The position numbers and the translations under genes were made by a program. A stretch of DNA of 7,761 nucleotides, from assembly GCA_005877705.1 (NCBI GenBank), contig VBNY01000047.1, forward strand, positions 1 through 7,761, given 5' to 3'. The DNA is from Gammaproteobacteria bacterium. GTDB taxonomy: Bacteria; Pseudomonadota; Gammaproteobacteria; Steroidobacterales; Steroidobacteraceae. The notes below the pieces were generated by a model. It was not told the DNA's origin, did no database searches, and was given only the letters and a program-made list of their open reading frames with translations. Shown piece by piece: positions 1 through 4,248 of this stretch; position 1 is the stretch's first letter, and each line of letters starts with the position of its first letter.

Positions 1-284
1 CTCATCCCGATACCGTTGTCGCGGATCGTCATGGTGCCTGCTGCCGGGTCCGCCTCCACCCGGATCTCGAGCTCCGGATCCTTGGCAAGCAGCTCGGGCG
101 AGGCGATCGCGGCGAAGCGCAGCCGGTCGTTGGCGTCGGAGGCGTTGGAAATGAGCTCCCTGAGAAAGATCTCCCGGTGGCTGTACAGGGAGTGGATCAT
201 CAACTTCAGCAGCTCGCGCACTTCCGCCTGGAAGCCATGCGTCTGCTTTTCGGAGGTCTGTTCCGGGCTCGACATGCTCGCCAT
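1..284 (-). CDS. htpG: Molecular chaperone HtpG (Hsp90), N-terminal fragment
   Basis: This is the first 94 codons of the bacterial Hsp90 chaperone, a cytosolic ATP-dependent dimer that remodels client proteins under heat and other stress. The fragment covers the start of the N-terminal GHKL ATPase domain. I see the helix with E-I-F-L-R-E-L-I-S-N-A-S-D-A at residues 38-51, containing the conserved Glu and Asn that handle ATP and magnesium, followed by D-R-L-R-F, and the nucleotide-pocket motif D-N-G-I-G-M at 89-94, where the window cuts the gene. Two in-frame ATGs lie at 284 and 275; neither has a strong ribosome binding site, so the start could be three codons later. The gene runs off the left edge, so about 85% of a normal 620-640 residue protein is missing. 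Family assignment is secure. Confidence 0.96.
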   Translation of the reverse strand, partial: MASMSSPEQTSEKQTHGFQAEVRELLKLMIHSLYSHREIFLRELISNASDANDRLRFAAIASPELLAKDPELEIRVEADPAAGTMTIRDNGIGM

Positions 285-311
285 CCGCTTGAGTTGCGCC
301 CCAGGGCGCAG

Positions 312-339
312 ATGTAGGGATCCGCCCCTGGCTTTCAAG
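312..339 (-). promoter_or_regulatory. Putative sigma-32 (heat-shock) promoter of htpG
   Basis: Read on the minus strand, CTTGAAA at 339-333 is a perfect sigma-32 -35 element. After 13 bases comes CCCTACAT at 319-312, which resembles the sigma-32 -10 element CCCCATNT (five of the seven specified bases). Transcription would begin near 305, giving a leader of about 20-30 bases before the htpG ATG. TTGAAA and TACATC, 16 bases apart, could also serve sigma-70. Heat-shock control of htpG is established in enteric bacteria; its use here is inferred from the motif and position. Confidence 0.6.
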
Positions 340-455
340 GTGTTATTGTCACACAAGCGTAAGCGGCGGGACCGGCATGCTGGGTTGGCTGCTGAAAGCG
401 GCATGCAATTCGCGGGTAGTCGCCCTAGGCTAAAAAGCGATGACCCGTGCTGTAT

Positions 456-490
456 GGTTAGGCGGCACCGCACAGCAGGTTAAGCGGCAC
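456..490 (+). repeat. 13-base direct repeat, 22-base period
   Basis: GGTTAGGCGGCAC at 456-468 and GGTTAAGCGGCAC at 478-490 differ at one base and are spaced 22 bases apart, about two turns of the helix. A shorter copy of the core, TAAGCGGC, occurs at 360-367. Two-turn spacing places the copies on the same DNA face, as for a dimeric regulator, but no regulator is identified and chance cannot be excluded. Confidence 0.45.
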
Positions 491-537
491 AGGGAGTCAC
501 GCCTTTCACCCGCGGGTCGGAAACAGCAACTTGGTGC

Positions 538-630
538 GCTCGCTGAGCGAGCAAAAGTCGCGCCTTTTGCTCGCGACTCGAAAGGGCCGCAGGCCGCTTT
601 CGACAGACGAAGAAGCGCCGCAGGCGCTTT
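538..630. repeat. Cluster of tandem hairpins (REP-like or terminator-like)
   Basis: Four inverted repeats follow one another. GCTCGCT and AGCGAGC at 538-552 are separated by one base. GCGAGCAAAAG (547-557) pairs perfectly with CTTTTGCTCGC (564-574) around a 6-base loop. TCGAAAG (578-584) pairs with CTTTCGA (597-603), with an inner GGCC/GGCC stem and one bulged base. AAGCGCC (613-619) pairs with GGCGCTT (623-629). The last two share the apex GCC-GCA-GGC. AGTCGCG (556-562) can alternatively pair with CGCGACT (572-578), excluding the second hairpin. The cluster lies just past the stop codon of the minus-strand gene ending at 643, where REP-type elements or 3'-end structures are common. No long U-tract is present, so it is not a classical intrinsic terminator. 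Confidence 0.7.
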
Positions 631-642
631 CAGCCAATTAAA

Positions 643-870
643 CTAGAATCGCAGCAAGTGGCGGTAGGCGCCCCAGAAGGTGGCCGTCCCGGCCAACAGT
701 GCGGCGTTCAGGCGGAACTGCGGGAGCAACACCCACACGCCGAGGGCGGAACCCGCGGCGACGAGGGGAGCGGACAGCGCGGCTGCTTCGGACGCTGCGC
801 AGGTCGCGAGATGGCGACACGCGCCGGCGAGGTCGTCAATCTCATCCCACAGGTGTAGAAGAAATTCCAT
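643..870 (-). CDS. Small two-helix membrane protein, unknown function
   Basis: This predicts a 75-residue protein that I do not recognise. The first 30 residues are amphipathic and partly acidic (W-D-E-I-D-D at about 8-13) with two cysteines. They are followed by two likely membrane segments, roughly residues 31-50 (Ala/Leu/Val-rich, ending V-W-V-L-L) and 55-72 (N-A-A-L-L-A-G-T-A-T-F-W). The short link between them contains one Arg. Third codon positions are strongly G/C in this frame, which favours it over overlapping frames on the plus strand. The ribosome binding site is weak (GAG about six bases before the ATG). It stands alone: the hairpin cluster begins 13 bases after its stop, and the ParA-like gene upstream points away. 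It is probably a real inner-membrane protein, but its role is unknown. Confidence 0.6.
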   Translation of the reverse strand: MEFLLHLWDEIDDLAGACRHLATCAASEAAALSAPLVAAGSALGVWVLLPQFRLNAALLAGTATFWGAYRHLLRF

Positions 871-1043
871 GCGTGCTCAACTCTACGGGGCCAAGCTCAC
901 GCCCGGCGTGCGCGATCTCACAGTCACGGCACCCGCCCCGAGGATCAGCCCGCAGTCCATGCTTGTAGCGGCTTGCAGGACCCTCGGGGCCTGCGTAGGC
1001 TTGAGCCACCCATTGCGTGCGCACCTGACAACATAAGGCCCCC

Positions 1044-1708
1044 ATGAAGCGCATCGTCGTCCTGAACCCCAAAGGCGGCTCGGGCAAGACGACCATTGCG
1101 ATCAACCTGGCGAGCTACTTTGCCTCTCGCCAGCAAACGCCGGTCCTGATGGATTTCGATCCGCAGGGCTCCTCTTTGCGTTGGGTCAAGAAGCGCCACG
1201 CCGTGCAGCCGGCCATCCACGCCATCGCCGCGTTCGAGAAAGACAACCGCACCACCCGCGCGTTCCAATTACGCCCGCGGCCGTCGACGCGCACCAGCTG
1301 CCGGACCTCACCCGCGACGCCGACAAGATCATCGTGCCGGTGCTGCCGTCCGATATCGATATCCACACATGCTCGCGCTGCATCCGCGACCTGCTGCTGA
1401 TCGCCAAGATCCGACGCGAGGACGACCGCCTCGGTGTCATCGCCAATCGCATCCGGCGCAACACGCTCACGTATCAGTCGCTGATCCGCTTCCTGCAGAC
1501 CCTTGGCATCCCGATCGTCGCCACCATCCGCGATTCGCAGAACTACGTCCGCGCCGCGGAGCTCGGCATCGGCGTGCACGAGATGAAGAGCTATATAGCG
1601 CAGGAAGATGTCGAGCAGTGGGAGCCGCTCATCGAGTGGCTGGAAAGGCCGCCGGGCGCGCACGAGCCGGCGCAGACCCCGCCACCCCCGGCCGTCGCGA
1701 GCGTGTAA
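1044..1708 (+). pseudogene. ParA/MinD-type ATPase, disrupted by an internal deletion
   Basis: The frame from 1044 encodes the start of a ParA-family ATPase: deviant Walker A K-G-G-S-G-K-T-T at residues 10-17 and the A' motif D-F-D-P-Q-G-S at 37-43. It is preceded by TAAGG five bases before the ATG. Family resemblance ends at F-Q (codon 1266-1268) and resumes at T-P-A-A-V-D-A-H (1271 onward) in another frame, continuing through P-V-L-P-S-D-I-D-I-H, A-N-R-I-R-R-N-T and R-D-S-Q-N-Y-V-R-A-A to a TAA at 1706-1708. Intact relatives have about a dozen residues at the junction, including the Walker B strand (hydrophobic run plus Asp) just before T-P-A. A loss of 3n+1 bases, about 37, fits. The downstream half has no start of its own and the first frame stops at 1400, so no working ATPase is expected. 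This looks like an orphan chromosomal ParA: no ParB-like gene is adjacent. An assembly error remains possible. Confidence 0.85.
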
Positions 1709-1715
1709 GGCAGCG

Positions 1716-1976
1716 CTACTTCTTCGGAGGTTTCGGGCCGGGGCCGCCCTGGGTGTCATCCCAGGTATCGCGCATCCGGTCGGCCCAGTTCTTGTAGTTC
1801 GACCAGGTATACAGATTCTTGGTGATCGCGGCGTGACGCGCACGGGCGCGCTGCATGCGATCGAGCCAGTTTGTATAAGGGTCCGCGGAGTCCGCCGGTC
1901 CCGGGGTAGTACCGGTAGTTGCCGGCTCGGGGCGCGTACCGGGTGCGTCTGATCGCCCCCTGTCTGATGAACTCAT
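1716..1976 (-). CDS. Small hydrophilic orphan protein with duplicated YxNWxDRM motif
   Basis: This predicts an 86-residue soluble protein that I cannot place in a known family. It has a strong ribosome binding site, AGGAG at 1986-1982, five bases before the ATG, which fixes the start. Residues 1-33 are low-complexity Ser/Pro/Thr/Gly. Residues 34-75 are rich in Trp, Tyr, Arg and Asp and hold a duplicated motif: Y-T-N-W-L-D-R-M (34-41) and Y-K-N-W-A-D-R-M (61-68). The tail is G-P-K-P-P-K-K-like and basic. There is no signal peptide or membrane segment. Its stop lies 7 bases from the stop of the convergent ParA remnant. The repeated aromatic/basic helices suggest a protein- or nucleic-acid-binding mini-domain, but that is a guess. 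Confidence 0.7.
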   Translation of the reverse strand: MSSSDRGRSDAPGTRPEPATTGTTPGPADSADPYTNWLDRMQRARARHAAITKNLYTWSNYKNWADRMRDTWDDTQGGPGPKPPKK

Positions 1977-1996
1977 GTGAGCTCCTGAAGCTTCAC

Positions 1997-2068
1997 CGCA
2001 GCGTACGGTTTGCGCCCCTAGACCGCAGGAACTGGGTCACAGGGGTGTCGCCGCTTGCAAACGCTGCG
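1997..2068 (-). promoter_or_regulatory. Possible structured 5' leader of the small orphan gene
   Basis: CGCAGCGT (1997-2004) and ACGCTGCG (2061-2068) form a perfect 8-base inverted repeat. Nested inside are TTGC/GCAA (2010-2013 with 2057-2060), CCCCT/AGGGG (2015-2019 with 2041-2045) and GACC/GGTC (2021-2024 with 2035-2038). The nested arms end 11 bases upstream of the ribosome binding site of the gene starting at 1976, so on the minus strand this would be a leader hairpin. It matches no riboswitch I know, and GC-rich DNA gives such nesting fairly often. Confidence 0.3.
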
Positions 2069-2162
2069 ACGTGACTCTCGCGTTCGTGTGCGGGCGTGCG
2101 AAGCTCTCGCGACGTTATGTAACGGCCGGCCGCGACGCTCACTGCTCCACGGGGCAAAGCCC

Positions 2163-3548
2163 TCAGGCGACGAGCCGATACACCGGGCGGTACGCGGTGC
2201 CCGGCAGCCTCATGCGCCGTTGGGCAACGAAGGCCGCGAGCAGCTCATCGAGCAGCTGCATGATCGCCGGGTCGCCCGCCAGCTCGTACGGACCGTGGCG
2301 CTCGATCGCCTGGATGCCGTAGTCCTTCACGTTGCCGGTGACTATTCCGGAGAACGCGCGGCGCAGGTTCGCGGCCAGGCGGTGCACGGGCTGATCGCGG
2401 TTGAGCTCGAGCGCGCGCATCGACTCGTGCGTCACCTCGAACGGCCGCTGCAATTCCGGCCAGATCGACAGCAGCCAGTTGAAGTTGTAGGAATCGTTGC
2501 GCTCGCGGCGGAACTCGCGCACCGCCTCCATGCCACGCACCAGGTGGCGGGCCACTGCGGCCGGATCGTCGATGATGACGGTCAGGCGGCGCAGCGCCTC
2601 CTCGCCCAGAGTGCCGCCGATGAAGCGGCTCACCTGCTCGAAGTAGGCCGCGGTCTCGCGCGGGCCGGTGAGCACGACGGGGAAGGGCTGCTCGCGGTTG
2701 GCGGGATCGAGCAGAATCCCCACCAGGTACAGAATCTCCTCCGCCGTACCGGCGCCGCCCGGGAACAGGACGATGCCGTGCGCCAGGCGCACGAACGCCT
2801 CGAGCCGCTTCTCGATGTCCGGCATGATCGCGAGCTGATTGACGATCGGGTTCGGCGGCTCGGCGGCGATGATCCCGGGTTCCGTGATCCCGATGTAGCG
2901 GCCGTGCTCGATGCGCTGCTTGGCGTGGCCGATCGTCGCTCCCTTCATCGGACCCTTCATCGCGCCCGGGCCGCAGCCCGTGCAGACGTCGAGCCCGCGC
3001 AGCCCCATCTCGTAGCCGACGCGCTTGGTGTACTTGTATTCGTCCGTGCCGATCGAGTGGCCGCCCCAGCAGACGATGAGATTCGGTCGCGCCTTGTAGT
3101 CGAGCAGCCGCGCGTTGCGCAGGACGTGGAACACGGCGTTGGTGATGTCGGCCGCGTCCGTGAGGTCGAAGCGCCCGCTGGCGATGATCTCGTTGGAGAT
3201 GAACACCACGTCGCGCAGCACCGCGAACAGGTGTTCCTTGATCCCGCGGATCATCTGGCCGTCCACGAAGGCCGCCGCCGGCGCGTTGCGCATCTCGAGC
3301 TTGATGCCCCACGCCTGGCGCACGATGCGGATGTCGAAATCGCGGTAGCGGTCGAAGATCTCCTTGGCGTTGTCGGTGTCTGCGCCGCTGTTGAGCACCG
3401 CCAGCGCGCACTTGCGAAACAGCGGGTACAACCCCCCCTGCCCCGAGTCGAGCAGCTTGCCGATCTCGGCCTGCGAGAGATTCTCCAGGCTGCCGCGCGG
3501 GCCGACCCGGGCGTCGACGAATTCGGGAACGACGATGCTGCTGTCCAC
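2163..3548 (-). CDS. ppnN: Pyrimidine/purine nucleotide 5'-monophosphate nucleosidase PpnN
   Basis: This 461-residue protein is a full-length PpnN (YgdH) homologue (E. coli 454 residues). PpnN is a cytosolic enzyme that cleaves nucleoside 5'-monophosphates to free base and ribose 5-phosphate; in E. coli it is activated by (p)ppGpp. The N-terminal PpnN-specific region (about 20-150) is followed by the Rossmann-like LOG lysine-decarboxylase-like core, with C-W-G-G-H-S-I (160-166), G-C-G-P-G-A-M (191-197) and the signature P-G-G-A-G-T-A-E-E (263-271). The C-terminal PpnN extension includes R-R-A-F-S-G-I-V-x-G-N-V-K (396-408). Similarity to the E. coli protein runs the whole length. The start is GTG (3546-3548), directly abutting the TAG of the upstream L,D-transpeptidase with no clear ribosome binding site, so translation is probably coupled. 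About 11 N-terminal residues are extra relative to E. coli. Confidence 0.95.
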   Translation of the reverse strand: MDSSIVVPEFVDARVGPRGSLENLSQAEIGKLLDSGQGGLYPLFRKCALAVLNSGADTDNAKEIFDRYRDFDIRIVRQAWGIKLEMRNAPAAAFVDGQMIRGIKEHLFAVLRDVVFISNEIIASGRFDLTDAADITNAVFHVLRNARLLDYKARPNLIVCWGGHSIGTDEYKYTKRVGYEMGLRGLDVCTGCGPGAMKGPMKGATIGHAKQRIEHGRYIGITEPGIIAAEPPNPIVNQLAIMPDIEKRLEAFVRLAHGIVLFPGGAGTAEEILYLVGILLDPANREQPFPVVLTGPRETAAYFEQVSRFIGGTLGEEALRRLTVIIDDPAAVARHLVRGMEAVREFRRERNDSYNFNWLLSIWPELQRPFEVTHESMRALELNRDQPVHRLAANLRRAFSGIVTGNVKDYGIQAIERHGPYELAGDPAIMQLLDELLAAFVAQRRMRLPGTAYRPVYRLVA

Positions 3549-4094
3549 CTACGGCAGGATATCGATCAGCGCCTCATCCGGCGAGAGCAACCAGATCTCC
3601 ACCATGTCCGCATTCGACACCGCGATGCAGCCATCCGTCCAGTCGCGGGTATCGTAGTAGGCAGGCTCGTGCTTCAGCTGATTCGGAAGTCCGTGGATCA
3701 TGATCGAGCCGCCGGCGTCCCAGTGCCTGGCTCGCGCCCGCTTGAGATCGGCCTCGTTCGGGTACGACACCTGGATGGAAAGGAAATAATCGCTGCGGGC
3801 GTTGCGGCGGCCGAGACGATAGTGGCCCTCCGGCGTGCGGAAGTCCCCCGAGCGCTCCTTCTGCCCCACGGGATTCAGGCCGAGGGCGACCTTGTAGGAG
3901 CGCACGACGGCCTCGCCGTGCAGCAGCAGCAGCCGTCGCTCGGCCTTGCGCACGACGAGCCGGTCGACGACCGGCAGACTCTCGGTCGAACGCAACATAA
4001 CGCGTTCGGCCTGCGGAAGCGCATCGCCGCGCGCGCCCAGGGCGGCGCAGGTGAGCATGGCGGCGCCGGTCAGTGTCGTGAAAAAGTGCGTCAT
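3549..4094 (-). CDS. Secreted L,D-transpeptidase (YkuD domain)
   Basis: This 181-residue exported protein has a YkuD catalytic domain. The N-terminus (about 1-24) looks like a signal peptide with hydrophobic core T-L-T-G-A-A-M-L-T-C-A-A-L-G and no proper lipobox. The domain spans about 45-180: V-V-R-K-A-E-R-R-L-L-L (48-57), G-D-F-R-T-P-E-G-x-Y (83-92), I-M-I-H-G (131-135) and the active-site block D-W-T-D-G-C-I-A-V-S-N (151-161), with C156 the nucleophile and H134 a probable partner. The family acts in the periplasm on peptidoglycan stem peptides, making 3-3 crosslinks, attaching lipoprotein, or removing it as DpaA (YafK) does. The D-W-T-D-G-C-I-A-V form resembles the YafK branch, but I cannot tell which reaction applies. 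It precedes ppnN with no gap and follows mltD by 154 bases. Confidence 0.9.
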   Translation of the reverse strand: MTHFFTTLTGAAMLTCAALGARGDALPQAERVMLRSTESLPVVDRLVVRKAERRLLLLHGEAVVRSYKVALGLNPVGQKERSGDFRTPEGHYRLGRRNARSDYFLSIQVSYPNEADLKRARARHWDAGGSIMIHGLPNQLKHEPAYYDTRDWTDGCIAVSNADMVEIWLLSPDEALIDILP

Positions 4095-4103
4095 CGTGGG
4101 GAA

Positions 4104-4109
4104 ATTATA
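4104..4109 (-). promoter_or_regulatory. Perfect TATAAT -10 box of the L,D-transpeptidase gene
   Basis: On the minus strand TATAAT occupies 4109-4104. The predicted transcription start is the A at about 4097, only three bases before the ATG at 4094. No ribosome binding site lies in that interval, so a leaderless or nearly leaderless mRNA is predicted. No good -35 hexamer is seen at 16-18 bases, nor an extended -10 TG. A 13-base palindrome, GGCGAC-G-GTCGCC (4151-4163), lies about 60 bases upstream of the start and could be an operator or a weak hairpin. Confidence 0.5.
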
Positions 4110-4248
4110 GTAGCTCGGCCCGGGGAGGGCGGTGTACCTCCGTCACAGCAGGCGACGGTCGCCTTTTCGACATAGGCGCGGCGTCGCCATCCGCCGACCG
4201 GGACTCACGGCCTGCCTTCAAGATTGACTGCTGCATCACAGTTTGGGT

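Larger units (their letters stand above)
285..642. other. Intergenic region between htpG and a small membrane-protein gene
   Basis: No coding sequence with convincing codon use is visible here. The left part carries the htpG promoter. The middle has two GCATGC palindromes (near 375 and 401) and a 13-base near-perfect direct repeat. The right part (538-630) is a series of hairpins. The short plus-strand open frames crossing this gap run through the hairpins and lack ribosome binding sites and family resemblance. Confidence 0.6.

Noticed and set aside
457..485. GTTAGGC and GTTAAGC resembling integron attC core sites (GTTRRRY)
   Set aside because: No matching RYYYAAC partner lies upstream at attC distance, and there is no cassette gene or integrase. 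The two are direct copies, not a folded pair.
440..646. A 68-codon plus-strand frame across the htpG-membrane protein gap
   Set aside because: It spans the hairpin cluster and the direct repeats, has no ribosome binding site and shows no recognisable protein features.
1266..1275. Programmed ribosomal frameshift in the ParA-type gene
   Set aside because: There is no slippery heptamer, and a frameshift would not restore the missing Walker B segment. A deletion explains the gap in homology.
2055..4175. A 706-codon open frame on the plus strand
   Set aside because: It lies antisense to ppnN and the L,D-transpeptidase, both certain. High-GC coding DNA commonly leaves long open frames opposite real genes, and its translation is rich in R, A, H and D with no family resemblance.
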